From assembly GCF_030812835.1 (NCBI RefSeq), contig NZ_JAUSTM010000016.1, forward strand, positions 1 through 50,758: a stretch of DNA of 50,758 nt. The letters run 5' to 3'. This DNA comes from Streptococcus moroccensis. GTDB lineage: Bacteria > Bacillota > Bacilli > Lactobacillales > Streptococcaceae. Shown in pieces: positions 38,083 through 48,936 of the stretch. Made by a program: the position numbers and the translations under genes. The notes beneath the pieces were generated by a model. It had not been told where the DNA came from. It saw only the letters and a program-made list of their open reading frames with translations, and searched no databases. Within the stretch, counting starts at the first letter, position 1. Each line of letters begins with the position of its first letter.

Positions 38083-38466
38083 ATGATAATTATTAACACT
38101 GACAAAGCACCAGGAGCTATTGGACCTTATGTGCAAGGAAAAGTTGTTGGCAATCTATTATTTGCCAGTGGTCAAGTTCCCCTTTCACCTGAGACAGGTG
38201 AAGTTGTGGGAGTGACTATTGAAGAACAGACGGAACAAGTTTTAAAAAATATTGAAGCAATCTTGGAAGCTGCTGGAACAGACTTTGACCATGTGGTTAA
38301 AACCACTTGTTTCCTCAAAGACATGAATGATTTTGTAGCTTTTAACGGTGTTTACGCCACAGCTTTTAAGGCAGACTTTCCTGCCCGTTCTGCTGTTGAA
38401 GTAGCTCGTCTTCCACGAGATGTTAAGGTGGAAATCGAAGTCATTGCTGAGATTACAAAAGCCTAG
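38083..38466 (+). CDS. ridA: RidA family enamine/imine deaminase
   Basis: A 127-residue trimeric YjgF/RidA protein that hydrolyses reactive 2-aminoacrylate and related enamines made by PLP enzymes. Family blocks APGAIGPYVQGKVVGNLLFASGQ and the C-terminal FPARSAVEVARLPRDVKVEIEV, with the Arg that binds the substrate carboxylate, are clear. AAGGAG lies before the ATG. Its stop is five bases from the following hydrolase, and read-through to rapZ-yvcK-whiA is plausible since no terminator intervenes. Confidence 0.93.
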   Translation: MIIINTDKAPGAIGPYVQGKVVGNLLFASGQVPLSPETGEVVGVTIEEQTEQVLKNIEAILEAAGTDFDHVVKTTCFLKDMNDFVAFNGVYATAFKADFPARSAVEVARLPRDVKVEIEVIAEITKA

Positions 38467-38471
38467 AACAG

Positions 38472-39239
38472 ATGACCAAGCATATTGTATTGATCCATGG
38501 CACTTGGTGTGACGGAAATGTTTGGGGAAGTTTTGCGGACAAAATAACGGCTATGGGGTTGACTGTTCATACCCCTAGTCTTCGCTACCATGACTTAACC
38601 TATGAAGAGGTGGAAGCCAAGGTTGGAGCGGTCAGTTTAACAGACTATGCGGACGATCTGGTTGCTTTGGTAGACGGTTTGCCTGAGAAGCCCATACTTT
38701 TAGGTCATTCTTTAGGATGTCTCCTCGCTCAAATGGTTGCGGAGCGGACCGAGGTTGCTGGGATGATCTTGATGGGGCCAGCGCCAACAGCTGATATCTT
38801 TGCCCTTTACCCAACAATGGTTCGCTGTTTTATTCGCCACTTCCTGCGTTGGGGCTTTTGGAAAAAGCCAATGCCGCCTTATAAGGTGGAGTTCTTTAAT
38901 TATTGCATGAATGTCCAAGATCCTGAGCTTAAAGAAGATATTTTCAAGGACTTGGTACCAGAGTCTGGGAAAGTTTATACCCAGATGGCATTTCCATTTG
39001 CCGATAAGACTCGTGCTAGCTATGTGGATTTTTCTAAAATTAAGGGGCCTGTCTTGGTCATTACTGGAAGTGAAGACAAGATGACCGTATCCCCAATTGC
39101 ACGTAAAACAGCGCGAAATTACCCCGGCTCGCTTTTAGTATCCATTACTGGCGCAGATCATATGTATGAAACAGGAAAATTCCAAGACCAAACCCTAGCC
39201 GTTATACGGGATTGGCTGGGTCAAAAACAATTTATCTAA
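38472..39239 (+). CDS. Alpha/beta hydrolase
   Basis: A 255-residue hydrolase with the order oxyanion HGTWCDGNVW, nucleophile LLGHSLGCLLAQ (Ser near 79), acid TGSEDKMT (Asp near 201), and His in ITGADHMYE (near 229). No signal peptide. The ribosome site is poor, so translation probably depends on coupling to ridA five bases upstream. General carboxylesterase or thioesterase-like; the substrate is unknown. Confidence 0.82.
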   Translation: MTKHIVLIHGTWCDGNVWGSFADKITAMGLTVHTPSLRYHDLTYEEVEAKVGAVSLTDYADDLVALVDGLPEKPILLGHSLGCLLAQMVAERTEVAGMILMGPAPTADIFALYPTMVRCFIRHFLRWGFWKKPMPPYKVEFFNYCMNVQDPELKEDIFKDLVPESGKVYTQMAFPFADKTRASYVDFSKIKGPVLVITGSEDKMTVSPIARKTARNYPGSLLVSITGADHMYETGKFQDQTLAVIRDWLGQKQFI

Positions 39240-39282
39240 ACGGTAGTTGTGGATTGAGAATCTATATATATAGGAGGAGAAA

Positions 39283-40173
39283 ATGTCAGAAAAACCTTTG
39301 CAATTAGTTGTCATTACAGGTATGAGTGGCGCCGGTAAAACAGTCGCTATCCAATCATTTGAGGATATGGGTTATTTTACCATTGATAACATGCCACCGG
39401 CACTCTTACCTAAGTTTATTGAGCTTTTAAGAACAAGTCAAGATAATGACAAGGTGGCTGTTGTTGTAGATATGCGCAGTCGTTCCTTCTTTGCCGATGG
39501 GGGATCGATTATTGATCAGCTGGACAGCAATGCATCTGTAGATGTCAAAATCCTATTCTTGGACGCTACTGATAATGAATTAGTTGCGCGTTATAAGGAA
39601 ACTCGCCGTAGTCATCCAATGGCTGCTGATGGACGCGTCTTAGATGGGATAGCAAAGGAGCGAGAACTCTTAGCGCCTTTAAAAAGCACCAGTCAGCATG
39701 TCATTGATACGACAGAATTAACGCCTAGAAAGTTACGCCAAGCCATTATCGATTCGTTTTCAGATGATCATCAACAAGCCGCTTTTAGGATTGAAGTGGT
39801 GAGCTTTGGCTTTAAATACGGACTTCCTCTCGACGCGGACTTAGTTTTTGATGTGCGTTTCTTACCAAATCCTCACTATGTCCCTGAACTGCGTCCTCAA
39901 ACAGGTCTGGATCAAGCTGTTTATGATTATGTAATGGGGCACGAGGCATCAGAAGCATTTTACCAACATTTAGTTGCCCTTATTAAACCGATTTTACCAG
40001 GCTATCAAAAAGAAGGGAAATCCGTCTTAACGATTGCTATTGGCTGTACAGGTGGGCAACATCGCTCTGTTGCATTTGCCAAGCGACTGGCAGAAGATTT
40101 GCAAACGCATTGGTCTGTTAACCTTGGCCATAGAGACAAAGATCGACGGAAAGAGACGGTAAACCGTTCATGA
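39283..40173 (+). CDS. rapZ: RapZ/YvcJ nucleotide-binding protein
   Basis: A 296-residue P-loop protein. Walker A is GMSGAGKT at residues 13-20, followed by the family block [18 protein letters not shown]. In Gammaproteobacteria RapZ is an RNase adaptor that controls GlmS through small RNAs; in Bacillus YvcJ binds nucleotides and is linked to competence. The C-terminal domain ([20 protein letters not shown]) is the RNA- and sugar-binding part. AGGAGG lies before the ATG. The stop overlaps yvcK by four bases. Confidence 0.95.
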   Translation: MSEKPLQLVVITGMSGAGKTVAIQSFEDMGYFTIDNMPPALLPKFIELLRTSQDNDKVAVVVDMRSRSFFADGGSIIDQLDSNASVDVKILFLDATDNELVARYKETRRSHPMAADGRVLDGIAKERELLAPLKSTSQHVIDTTELTPRKLRQAIIDSFSDDHQQAAFRIEVVSFGFKYGLPLDADLVFDVRFLPNPHYVPELRPQTGLDQAVYDYVMGHEASEAFYQHLVALIKPILPGYQKEGKSVLTIAIGCTGGQHRSVAFAKRLAEDLQTHWSVNLGHRDKDRRKETVNRS

Positions 40174-41144
40174 GAAAACCGAGAATAGTAGTTATTGGGG
40201 GAGGAACGGGGATTCCTGTACTACTCAATAACCTTCGTCAGCATGCCGTTGACATCACAGCTATTGTCACCGTGGCAGATGACGGCGGATCTTCAGGACA
40301 ATTGCGCGAATCCATGCGAATGGCGCCACCTGGAGATTTAAGGAATGTCTTGGTAGCCATGTCAGATATGCCAAAAACCTATGAGCAGATATTTCAATAC
40401 CGGTTTCATGAAAATGACGGACCTTTAGCAGGCCATCCTTTAGGGAACCTGATTATTGCAGGAATTTCTGAAATGAAGGGCTCACTCTACAATGCCATGC
40501 AGCTCTTGACTAAATTTTTCCATGTCACTGGGAAAATTTACCCATCTAGTGACAATGCATTAACCTTACATGCTGTGTTTAAGGACGGCACTGAAGTTGT
40601 AGGAGAAAGTCAGATTGCTAAGCATCAGGGGCATATCGATCATGTTTTTGTGACCAATAGTTATAACGACGAGGCGCCGACAGCGAGCCGTAAAGTGGTT
40701 TCCGCTATTATGGAAGCTGATATGATTGTTTTAGGGCCAGGTTCTCTGTTTACCTCAATACTGCCTAACATAGTCATTCCTGACATTTCAAAAGCCTTGT
40801 TGGAAACAGCAGCAGAAGTGGTGTATGTCTGCAACATCATGACCCAGAGAGGCGAGACCGAACACTTTACGGATGCCGATCATGTTGCAGTACTCAATCG
40901 TCATTTAGGCCAACCTTTTATCGACACGGTTTTAGTCAATATCGAGGAAGTTCCTCAAGATTATATGGATCTCCACCAATTTGATGAGTATTTGGTGCAA
41001 GTAACCCATGATTTTAAGGGATTACAGGACCAAGTACCACGCGTTATTTCATCTCATTTTGTTGAGTTTGAAAATGGCGGCGCCTTTCATGATGGCCCTT
41101 TGGTTGTCGAGGAACTTCTCAATATTATACGGGTGGCGAGATGA
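40170..41144 (+). CDS. yvcK: YvcK gluconeogenesis factor (CofD-like)
   Basis: A 324-residue UDP-sugar-binding protein needed for growth on gluconeogenic carbon and for proper cell-wall synthesis in Bacillus. It begins [20 protein letters not shown] and contains [29 protein letters not shown], the classic CofD/YvcK nucleotide-binding blocks. It is coupled on both sides by four-base ATGA overlaps with rapZ and whiA. Confidence 0.96.
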   Translation: MRKPRIVVIGGGTGIPVLLNNLRQHAVDITAIVTVADDGGSSGQLRESMRMAPPGDLRNVLVAMSDMPKTYEQIFQYRFHENDGPLAGHPLGNLIIAGISEMKGSLYNAMQLLTKFFHVTGKIYPSSDNALTLHAVFKDGTEVVGESQIAKHQGHIDHVFVTNSYNDEAPTASRKVVSAIMEADMIVLGPGSLFTSILPNIVIPDISKALLETAAEVVYVCNIMTQRGETEHFTDADHVAVLNRHLGQPFIDTVLVNIEEVPQDYMDLHQFDEYLVQVTHDFKGLQDQVPRVISSHFVEFENGGAFHDGPLVVEELLNIIRVAR

Positions 41145-42052
41145 GTTTTACAGTTACCGTTAAAGAGGAATTAATAGCTTTATCAGGCCATGACAAGTCA
41201 GAGTTGTCTGCTATGATTAAATTATCGGGGAATTTAGGAATAGGTCAACAGGGCTTAACCTTATCATTATCTAGTGAAAACGCCAAGGTAGCCCGCCATG
41301 TCTATGAGCTTATTCATAGAAACTACGACGTCAAAGCAGATATCCGCTACCACCAGAAAACAAACCTCAAGAAAAACAGGGTCTATCAAGTTTTTTTAGA
41401 CCAATTCGTCGAAGAAATTCTCAATGACCTCCATCTTGCCGATAGTTTTTTCGGTTTGGAGACAGGCATTACACCCTTTATCCTCTCTAACGAAGAGGCC
41501 AGTCGAGCCTATTTACGAGGTGCTTTTTTAGCGAGTGGCTCAGTCAAAGATCCTGAAAAAGGCAAGTATCAGCTGGAGATTGCCTCTATCTACAGTGACC
41601 ATGCGACTGACTTGGCCCAATTAATGCAAGGGTTTTTGCTGGATGCTAAGGTTATTGAGCGAAAAAAAGGAGCGGTTACTTATCTGCAACGGGCAGAAGA
41701 TATCATGGATTTCTTTATTGTGATTGGTGCAATGGTTGCGCGAGACAGTTTTGAAGAGGTCAAAATCTTAAGAGAGACACGCAATGATCTCAACCGAGCG
41801 AATAATGTTGAAACAGCTAACATCGCCCGAACGGTGTCAGCAAGTGTTCGTACCATTAATAACTTGGTCAAATTGGACGGCGCAATCGGACTAGATAATC
41901 TTCCAGCAGATCTACAAGAAGTTGCAACCCTACGGTTAGAACACCCAGATTATTCGATCCAACAGTTGGCTGATAGCTTAAGTCAGCCAATTAGTAAAAG
42001 TGGTGTCAATCATAGGTTAAGAAAGTTAAATAAAATGGCTGATGACCTTTGA
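41141..42052 (+). CDS. whiA: WhiA, DNA-binding protein
   Basis: A 303-residue WhiA protein: an N-terminal LAGLIDADG-like domain ([23 protein letters not shown]) that has lost endonuclease activity, and a C-terminal HTH ([26 protein letters not shown]). WhiA controls sporulation genes in actinomycetes and affects division and chromosome segregation in Bacillus; its role in streptococci is less well defined. The ATG overlaps yvcK by four bases. A short-loop terminator follows. Confidence 0.95.
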   Translation: MSFTVTVKEELIALSGHDKSELSAMIKLSGNLGIGQQGLTLSLSSENAKVARHVYELIHRNYDVKADIRYHQKTNLKKNRVYQVFLDQFVEEILNDLHLADSFFGLETGITPFILSNEEASRAYLRGAFLASGSVKDPEKGKYQLEIASIYSDHATDLAQLMQGFLLDAKVIERKKGAVTYLQRAEDIMDFFIVIGAMVARDSFEEVKILRETRNDLNRANNVETANIARTVSASVRTINNLVKLDGAIGLDNLPADLQEVATLRLEHPDYSIQQLADSLSQPISKSGVNHRLRKLNKMADDL

Positions 42053-42064
42053 TTTAGACATCTG

Positions 42065-42086
42065 AAAAGGACCTTGTCCTTTTTTA
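42065..42086 (+). terminator. whiA terminator
   Basis: AAAAGGAC-CTT-GTCCTTTT hairpin immediately followed by further T. The stem is eight base pairs with a three-base loop. Confidence 0.85.
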
Positions 42087-42097
42087 TACAAAGAGAA

Positions 42098-42111
42098 TGT
42101 AACCGCTTTAA
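42098..42111 (+). promoter_or_regulatory. cre site of the aldose epimerase gene
   Basis: TGTAACCGCTTTAA matches 13 of 14 cre positions and runs into the AAGGAG ribosome site at 42110, so bound CcpA would sit over the translation start region of the DNA. No -10/-35 pair is evident upstream. Confidence 0.6.
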
Positions 42112-42120
42112 GGAGATAAT

Positions 42121-42996
42121 ATGTATTATTTGAAAAACGATGACCTATCTATAGCTATTAAACCACTTGGTGCTGAGCTCAGTTCCTTGAAAGACAAGGT
42201 AGGAACAGAATATCTGTGGCAGGGAGACCCTGCTCACTGGCCTGGTCAAGCACCAGTCTGTTTTCCGATCTGTGGGAGTCTGAGAGATGGTAAAGCTGTG
42301 ACACAGGATGGTAAGTCAATCACTTTAGGCCGTCATGGTCTGGCACGGCGTCAAAACTTTGACTTCCTAGACCAGGATAAAGACTCTATACGTTTCATTT
42401 TAAGAGATAATGCGGAGACGTGTGAAGTTTTTCCCTTTGCCTTTGAATTGATAATTGGCTATGAGTTGGATGGGAAATCGGTCAAAACCACTTACGAAGT
42501 GCGTAATACTGGTGATGAAGCTCTGCCCTTCTTTATTGGTGGCCATCCGGCCTTTAATTGTCCAATAGAAGAGGGACTGGATTACAAGGATTATCAACTA
42601 CGGTTTGAACATGGTATTGAGCCGTATGCCCATAAGAATATCAGCGGTGGCTTGTTAACGAGAAAAGAGCGTGTTTTAGTTCCATTTGAAGGAGAAGTGT
42701 TACCGTTGGATCAAGCTCTTTTTGAAGATGACTCAATGGCATTTGAAAACATTACAGCTAAGTCTGTTAGTCTTGAAACACGTTCTGGGGAAAAAGTACT
42801 TTCCTTTGATTATGAGGATTTTCCTAATCTGGTCATCTGGTCTTCAGGGACAAACGCGCCCTTTATTGCTCTAGAGCCGTGGACAGGACTTGCTACCTTT
42901 GACACAGAATCGGATATTTTTGAAGAAAAAATAGGTGTGAGCATCCTGCCAGTTGACGCCTCAAAAAGGTTTAGTTATACTGTAACAATTGCATAG
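42121..42996 (+). CDS. Aldose 1-epimerase family protein (LacX-like)
   Basis: A 291-residue protein of the galactose mutarotase-like superfamily, close to the LacX/YeaD group. It starts MYYLKNDDLSIAIKPLGAELSSL; the catalytic His and Glu region is represented by GGHPAFNCPIEEG and FIALEPWTGLATF. It would speed anomer conversion of an aldose; in some relatives the substrate is unknown. It has a cre site before it and lies next to galR/galK, so a galactose role is reasonable. It is convergent with galR, sharing a terminator. Confidence 0.85.
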   Translation: MYYLKNDDLSIAIKPLGAELSSLKDKVGTEYLWQGDPAHWPGQAPVCFPICGSLRDGKAVTQDGKSITLGRHGLARRQNFDFLDQDKDSIRFILRDNAETCEVFPFAFELIIGYELDGKSVKTTYEVRNTGDEALPFFIGGHPAFNCPIEEGLDYKDYQLRFEHGIEPYAHKNISGGLLTRKERVLVPFEGEVLPLDQALFEDDSMAFENITAKSVSLETRSGEKVLSFDYEDFPNLVIWSSGTNAPFIALEPWTGLATFDTESDIFEEKIGVSILPVDASKRFSYTVTIA

Positions 42997-43019
42997 AAAA
43001 AGGAGCAGCAGCTCCTTTT

Positions 43020-43021
<2 letters not shown>
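42997..43021. terminator. Bidirectional terminator, epimerase / galR
   Basis: AAAAAGGAGC-AGCA-GCTCCTTTTT, a perfect 10-bp stem with A-run and T-run on the two sides. It begins at the epimerase stop and overlaps the galR stop codon. Confidence 0.9.
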
Positions 43022-44076
<1,055 letters not shown>

Positions 44077-44082
<6 letters not shown>

Positions 44083-44100
44083 ACATTATAAAAGTTTACT
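44077..44100. promoter_or_regulatory. Possible GalR operator
   Basis: AGTAAA at 44077-44082 and TTTACT at 44095-44100 form an inverted repeat; another TTTACT lies at 44116-44121 in the galK spacer. The repeats lie between both promoters, so one regulator could control both. Confidence 0.5.
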
Positions 44101-44107
44101 AAATATA

Positions 44108-44136
44108 TTGAAATATTTACTTAAAAATTGTATAAT
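44108..44136 (+). promoter_or_regulatory. galK-galT promoter
   Basis: TTGAAA (44108-44113), 17 bases, TATAAT (44131-44136), 31 bases before the galK ATG. Confidence 0.8.
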
Positions 44137-44167
44137 TAAAGAAAAACAGCTTTAAATGGAGGTTTTT

Positions 44168-45343
44168 ATGATAACTGAAGAACTACAACAAGCTTTCCTA
44201 GACGTTTTTGGTCAGAAAGCCGAGGCGACTTTCTTCTCACCAGGCCGTATTAACTTAATTGGGGAGCATACCGACTATAATGGCGGTCACGTCTTTCCGT
44301 GTGCCATCACACTGGGTACATTTGGTGCAGCCCGAAAACGCGATGACCAAAAGCTACGCTTTTACTCGGCTAACTTTGAGGACAAGGGTATTATTGAAGT
44401 CGACCTTAACCATCTCGTCAATGATCCAGAGCATAACTGGGCAAACTACCCTAAGGGTGTGCTCAAATTCTTGAAGGAGGCTGGGCATCCTATTGAGACA
44501 GGGATGGATGTTTATGTCTATGGGAATATTCCTAATGGCTCTGGCCTTTCCTCATCGGCCTCCCTTGAACTGTTGACAGGTATCATCGCTGAAGAACTCT
44601 ACGGTCTTAATCTTGAGCGTCTCGATTTGGTCAAAATTGGGAAACAAACAGAGAACGACTTTATCGGTGTCAATTCAGGAATTATGGACCAATTTGCCGT
44701 TGGGATGGGAGCTGAAAATCAAGCGATTCTGCTTGATACCAATACCCTGAAATACCAACTCGCTCCGCTCGATTTGGGCGACAATGTCGTGGTCATCATG
44801 AATACCAAGAAACGCCGTGAGTTGGTGGATTCCAAGTACAACGAACGCCGAGCAGAGTGTGAAGAAGCGGTCAGCGAGCTGCAAGCTGGTGGCGTCGACA
44901 TTCAAACCCTTGGTGAGCTGGACGGGCAATCCTTTGATCAGTATGGCTACTTAATTAAGGATGCTAATCGCTTGAAACGTGCCCGCCATGCCGTTTTGGA
45001 AAACGGTCGTACCATGCAAGCTTTTGCGGCCTTAGAAGCAGAAAACATCCCAGAATTTGGCCGCTTGATGAATGCTTCTCATGTTTCATTGGAGCATGAC
45101 TACGAAGTAACTGGCCTTGAGCTCGATACTCTGGTTCACACAGCATGGGAGCAAGACGGTGTTGTTGGTGCCCGCATGACAGGTGCAGGCTTCGGTGGCT
45201 GTGCCATTGCTATTGTTGCGAAAGACAAGGTAGATACCTTTATTAAGGCTGTCGGTGACCATTACCGTGAGGTTGTGGGCTATGATGCTGAATTTTATGT
45301 TGCTGAGATTGCTGACGGGGCTAAAGTCTTGTCGCGTGCCTAA
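44168..45343 (+). CDS. galK: Galactokinase
   Basis: A 391-residue GHMP kinase that makes galactose 1-phosphate, the first Leloir step. Signatures: [20 protein letters not shown] (galactokinase motif), [12 protein letters not shown] (ATP loop) and [12 protein letters not shown] (motif 3). The ATG at 44168 is preferred over one at 44156 because TGGAGG (44157-44162) is then correctly spaced. Followed by galT after 22 bases. Confidence 0.97.
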   Translation: MITEELQQAFLDVFGQKAEATFFSPGRINLIGEHTDYNGGHVFPCAITLGTFGAARKRDDQKLRFYSANFEDKGIIEVDLNHLVNDPEHNWANYPKGVLKFLKEAGHPIETGMDVYVYGNIPNGSGLSSSASLELLTGIIAEELYGLNLERLDLVKIGKQTENDFIGVNSGIMDQFAVGMGAENQAILLDTNTLKYQLAPLDLGDNVVVIMNTKKRRELVDSKYNERRAECEEAVSELQAGGVDIQTLGELDGQSFDQYGYLIKDANRLKRARHAVLENGRTMQAFAALEAENIPEFGRLMNASHVSLEHDYEVTGLELDTLVHTAWEQDGVVGARMTGAGFGGCAIAIVAKDKVDTFIKAVGDHYREVVGYDAEFYVAEIADGAKVLSRA

Positions 45344-45365
45344 TCGCTAGAATAAGGAGGAGCAA

Positions 45366-46832
45366 ATGCCAACTCTTGTTCAACAATTTGTGACCACAGT
45401 CATCGCTCACGGGCTCTTTGAAGAGCTGGATCGGGCCTATCTGGTCAATCGTGTCTTTGCCTTAGTTGGAGAACATGACACAGAAGTAGCTGAAGAACTG
45501 TCCATTTTGGAACTCAAGGATGCCTTGGTAGCGCAAGCTATTACTTCTGGAAAGATTTCGGATTTAGCGGATGAGCAGGATATGCTAGGGGCTGAGCTCA
45601 TGAACTTTATCACGCCGAGCCCTAGCCAGGTTAACCGTCAGTTTTGGGAGACTTATGCGGAAAGTCCAGAAAAGGCGATTGCTGATTTTTACCACCTTAG
45701 TCAGGCCAATGACTACATCAAAGTGAAGGCGATTGCCCAAAATATTGCCTTTGAAACAGAGACAGAGTTTGGAGCGTTAGAAATCACCATTAACCTTTCT
45801 AAGCCTGAAAAAGATCCTAAAGCAATTGCGGCTGCCAAAGCAATGCCATCCTCTGACTATCCAAAGTGCATGCTCTGCCTTGAAAACGAAGGCTATCAAG
45901 GGCGTATTGGCTATCCTGCTAGGACCAATCACCGGATTATTCGTTTTGACCTGCAAGGGCAAACATGGGGCTTCCAATACTCACCCTATGCCTACTTTAA
46001 CGAACATTGTATTTTCCTGCATGGCCAGCATGTTCCCATGGGCATCACGCCAGCAACCTTTAGTCGGCTTCTAGATATTGTTGAGCAATTCCCAGGTTAC
46101 TTCGCTGGCTCGAATGCCGATCTTCCGATTGTTGGCGGTTCTATTTTGACCCATGACCATTACCAAGGAGGTCGTCATACCTTCCCGATGGAGAAGGCGC
46201 CTATTGAGACACCTGTAGCCTTTGCTGGTTTTGAATCGGTAGAGGCAGGTATTGTCAAGTGGCCGATGTCAGTCCTTCGCTTGCGCTCAAAGAGCAAAGC
46301 AGATATCTTAGCCTTGGCTGAAAAAATTCTGGCAGCTTGGCAATCATACTCAGACGATACTTTACAGATCAAAGCTGAGACTGACGGGACACCGCATCAC
46401 ACGGTGACGCCGATTGCTAGACGCGTGGGTGACGCTTTTGAACTGGATTTGGTCTTACGTGACAATCAGACGTCCGAGGAATTTCCAGACGGGATTTACC
46501 ATCCCCATCCGGATGTCCAACACATCAAAAAAGAAAATATCGGCTTGATTGAGGTCATGGGGCTTGCTATCCTACCACCCCGCCTTAAGGCTGAAATGGC
46601 AGAAGTAGAAGACTATTTGCTTGGAAAGAGCCAGCATGTCGCTCCATACCATCAAACATGGGCCGATCAGATTTTAGCCAAACACCCTTCCATCACGCCA
46701 GCTAATGTGACTGCGATTATCCAGCAGGAAATTGGTCTCGTCTTTAGTCGCGTACTTGAAGACGCTGGGGTCTATAAACGCACACCAGAAGGACAAGCTG
46801 GTTTTCTAAGGTTTGTCACTAGTATCAAATAA
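45366..46832 (+). CDS. galT: UDP-glucose--hexose-1-phosphate uridylyltransferase, type II
   Basis: A 488-residue long-form GalT typical of Firmicutes, which swaps UMP between UDP-glucose and galactose 1-phosphate. The conserved blocks [25 protein letters not shown] [16 protein letters not shown] and [19 protein letters not shown], with the active-site His, are visible. AAGGAGG lies before the ATG. galE and galM are not in this window, so the pathway is completed by genes elsewhere. Confidence 0.95.
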   Translation: MPTLVQQFVTTVIAHGLFEELDRAYLVNRVFALVGEHDTEVAEELSILELKDALVAQAITSGKISDLADEQDMLGAELMNFITPSPSQVNRQFWETYAESPEKAIADFYHLSQANDYIKVKAIAQNIAFETETEFGALEITINLSKPEKDPKAIAAAKAMPSSDYPKCMLCLENEGYQGRIGYPARTNHRIIRFDLQGQTWGFQYSPYAYFNEHCIFLHGQHVPMGITPATFSRLLDIVEQFPGYFAGSNADLPIVGGSILTHDHYQGGRHTFPMEKAPIETPVAFAGFESVEAGIVKWPMSVLRLRSKSKADILALAEKILAAWQSYSDDTLQIKAETDGTPHHTVTPIARRVGDAFELDLVLRDNQTSEEFPDGIYHPHPDVQHIKKENIGLIEVMGLAILPPRLKAEMAEVEDYLLGKSQHVAPYHQTWADQILAKHPSITPANVTAIIQQEIGLVFSRVLEDAGVYKRTPEGQAGFLRFVTSIK

Positions 46833-46834
46833 TT

Positions 46835-46869
46835 AAAACTGAGGGCAGCGTTGCTGTCTTCAGTTTTTT
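46835..46869 (+). terminator. galKT terminator
   Basis: A 15-pair stem (46835-46849 with 46853-46867, two G-U) around a GTT loop, ending in six T, three bases after the galT stop. Confidence 0.93.
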
Positions 46870-46956
46870 GTCTTTGTAGCACTACGTTATCCGATAGCAG
46901 GCTAACTTTTGGGTCCTTTTAAAATCATTAAATTGTCAGATAATTTTAATAAAAGC

Positions 46957-46985
46957 TTGCATTTTATGAAAAATTTTGTTAAGGT
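46957..46985 (+). promoter_or_regulatory. Promoter of the siderophore importer operon
   Basis: TTGCAT (46957-46962), 17 bases, TAAGGT (46980-46985) with TGT before the -10. An AT-rich imperfect inverted repeat (ATTAAATT at 46928 with AATTTTAAT at 46943) just upstream could bind a metal regulator. That is weak. Confidence 0.45.
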
Positions 46986-47021
46986 AGATGGGTAAAAAAT
47001 GTAAAGAGGGGGTAGTTTAGC

Positions 47022-47978
47022 ATAAAAAGGAATTTCTTTTTAGGAGGTCTTTTAATAGTACTTTCTCTATTTTCCTTAACAATCGGGGCTAGAACAGGAT
47101 TTTCTTGGTCCGCTTTGTTCGCTGGGGATCAAAACATGTGGCTTATTTTTCAAGCCTCTAGGTTACCTCGTACGCTAAGTATTCTCCTAGCTGGGTCGTC
47201 CATGTCCGTAGCTGGTCTCTTGATGCAGACCATGACGCAAAATCCCTTTGCAGCACCGTCGACAGTTGGTACTGTTGAAGCTGCTCAATTAGGCTTATTG
47301 TTGAGCCTCTTTGTCTTTCCGCAGGCAACATTAGCTCAGAAAATGACCTTTTCGTTTTTGACAGCGATTCTATTAACACTGCTTTTCCTAAAGTTGGTCA
47401 AAAGTTTACCAATCAAAGAGCAGTGGGTCTTACCCTTAATAGGAGTTGTTTATAGTGGCATTATCGGTTCTCTAGCCACTATCGTCGCCTATCGTTTTAA
47501 TTTAGTGCAGTCCATGTCTTCTTGGTTACAAGGGTCCTTTGCCATGATTCAATCCAATCAGTACGAATGGCTTTTTCTGAATCTAATCATCTTAGTATTG
47601 GCCTGGGCTCTGTCATCAGGGTTAACCCTGATGGGTTTGGGCGAAGACTCTAGTCGTGTTTTGGGATTGTCTTACCGACGTTATGAAGTCTTAGTTATTG
47701 TGTTAGTGGCGCTGACGACTAGTGTCACGATTATGACGGTTGGCTCTCTTCCTTTCTTAGGAGTGATCGTTCCAAATGTTGTGAGATTATATCAAGGGGA
47801 TCATTTGAAGCGTTCTGTTTCGACAATAGCCTTAGCTGGAGCTTGCTTGGTGATGATTTGTGATATTCTGGCTAGAGTCGTTATTGCGCCCTATGAAGTG
47901 TCTGTTAGTGTGATTTTGGGGATTCTTGGAAGTTTAGGATTTGTCATGCTTTTATGGAAGGGACGTGTTTATGAGTAA
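47022..47978 (+). CDS. Siderophore ABC transporter permease 1 (FecCD/BtuC family), apparent ATA start
   Basis: A FecCD permease with about nine membrane helices; SRLPRTLSILLAGSSMSVAG, MQTMTQNPFAAPSTVG and FLGVIVPNVVRL are family blocks. The first normal in-frame start is TTG at 47115, but the reading frame is open and encodes a proper first helix from 47016 on (KRNFFLGGLLIVLSLFSLTI). A stop TAG is at 47013. Within this stretch there is no ATG, GTG or TTG; an ATA at 47022, nine bases after AGAGGGGG, stands where Met is expected, giving 318 residues. Either a rare ATA start is used or the start codon is mutated. It is the first gene of a permease-permease-ATPase-lipoprotein operon. Confidence 0.8.
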   Translation: MKRNFFLGGLLIVLSLFSLTIGARTGFSWSALFAGDQNMWLIFQASRLPRTLSILLAGSSMSVAGLLMQTMTQNPFAAPSTVGTVEAAQLGLLLSLFVFPQATLAQKMTFSFLTAILLTLLFLKLVKSLPIKEQWVLPLIGVVYSGIIGSLATIVAYRFNLVQSMSSWLQGSFAMIQSNQYEWLFLNLIILVLAWALSSGLTLMGLGEDSSRVLGLSYRRYEVLVIVLVALTTSVTIMTVGSLPFLGVIVPNVVRLYQGDHLKRSVSTIALAGACLVMICDILARVVIAPYEVSVSVILGILGSLGFVMLLWKGRVYE

Positions 47979-48936
47979 CTCAAGTTCCTCAAGGAAATGG
48001 ATCACTAGTTTACTGGTCCTGGCTATACTGGTGGCAGTGCTTTACGTCCTTCCCTTTGGCTCTCCTTTAACGACTTACGCCTTAAAAGCAAGAAGTCAGA
48101 AATTACTTGCTTACTTTATAATCGCTGTAGGTGTTAGCTTTTCAACTGTTAGCTTTCAAACCTTAACAGGCAACCGTTTTTTAACACCTAGCATTTTAGG
48201 GTTAGAAGCTGTCTATGTCTTGCTTCAAACCATTTTGTACTGGTTATCTTGGCGTTTAGTAGGCGATCTCTTTCTCCACCCTATCCTTGAATGCTTGATT
48301 TTGATAGCTGTGCAATCTGGCTTTTTCTTTCTGTTACAGCCGGCTTTGAAACAGTTATTAAATCAAGGCTTACACTTGATTTTACTCATCTGTATGGCGT
48401 TGGGTACCATGATTCGTAGTTTATCGACCTTTATCCAAGTCACCATGGACCCCAATGAGTTTGACCAACTTCAATCCAGATTATTTCCAAGCTTTCAGCG
48501 AATGAATGTCTCAATTCTAGGTCTTGGATTCGGTCTAATATGTTTCTTTGCTCTCATTCTTTGGAAGAAATCAGCCATCCTTGATGTCCTCCATTTAGGG
48601 ACTGAGTCAGCCACCATTCTAGGAGTCGAAGTTGTGAGAGAAGAGCGGCTATTACTCTGGGTTATTGCCATGATGGTGGCGACAATCACTGCCTTGGTTG
48701 GCCCTTTAAGTTATTTAGGGTTTTTGGTAGCTAATCTAACTTATCAGCTCGTAAAAACATATCGTCATCAAGAACTTTTTGTTGTAGCGAGTCTCCTAGG
48801 ATTTCTGATATTAGTCATTGGTCAATTTGTTATTGAACGTATCTTAGGCTATCGTTTTAACATCAGCATGATTATCGAACTTATTGGCGGCCTACTCTTC
48901 TTTTACTTAATCTTTAAGGAGAAAAAACACCTATGA
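47971..48936 (+). CDS. Siderophore ABC transporter permease 2 (FecCD family)
   Basis: A 321-residue second FecCD permease with about nine helices; FQTLTGNRFLTPSILGLEAV and LVGPLSYLGFLVANLTYQL are family blocks. The ATG at 47971 overlaps permease 1 by eight bases and has GGAAGGGA upstream; an earlier TTG at 47941 is less likely. It forms a heterodimer with permease 1. Overlaps the ATPase gene by four bases. Confidence 0.9.
   Translation: MSNSSSSRKWITSLLVLAILVAVLYVLPFGSPLTTYALKARSQKLLAYFIIAVGVSFSTVSFQTLTGNRFLTPSILGLEAVYVLLQTILYWLSWRLVGDLFLHPILECLILIAVQSGFFFLLQPALKQLLNQGLHLILLICMALGTMIRSLSTFIQVTMDPNEFDQLQSRLFPSFQRMNVSILGLGFGLICFFALILWKKSAILDVLHLGTESATILGVEVVREERLLLWVIAMMVATITALVGPLSYLGFLVANLTYQLVKTYRHQELFVVASLLGFLILVIGQFVIERILGYRFNISMIIELIGGLLFFYLIFKEKKHL

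Noticed and set aside
46925..46956. Fur or PerR box before the siderophore operon
   Set aside because: The AT-rich inverted repeat is imperfect and does not match the GATAATGATAATCATTATC-type consensus well enough to call.
47115..47978. Reading the siderophore permease from the TTG at 47115
   Set aside because: It would delete the first membrane helix, which is encoded in the same open frame upstream and has a ribosome site; the ATA at 47022 is the better supported start.
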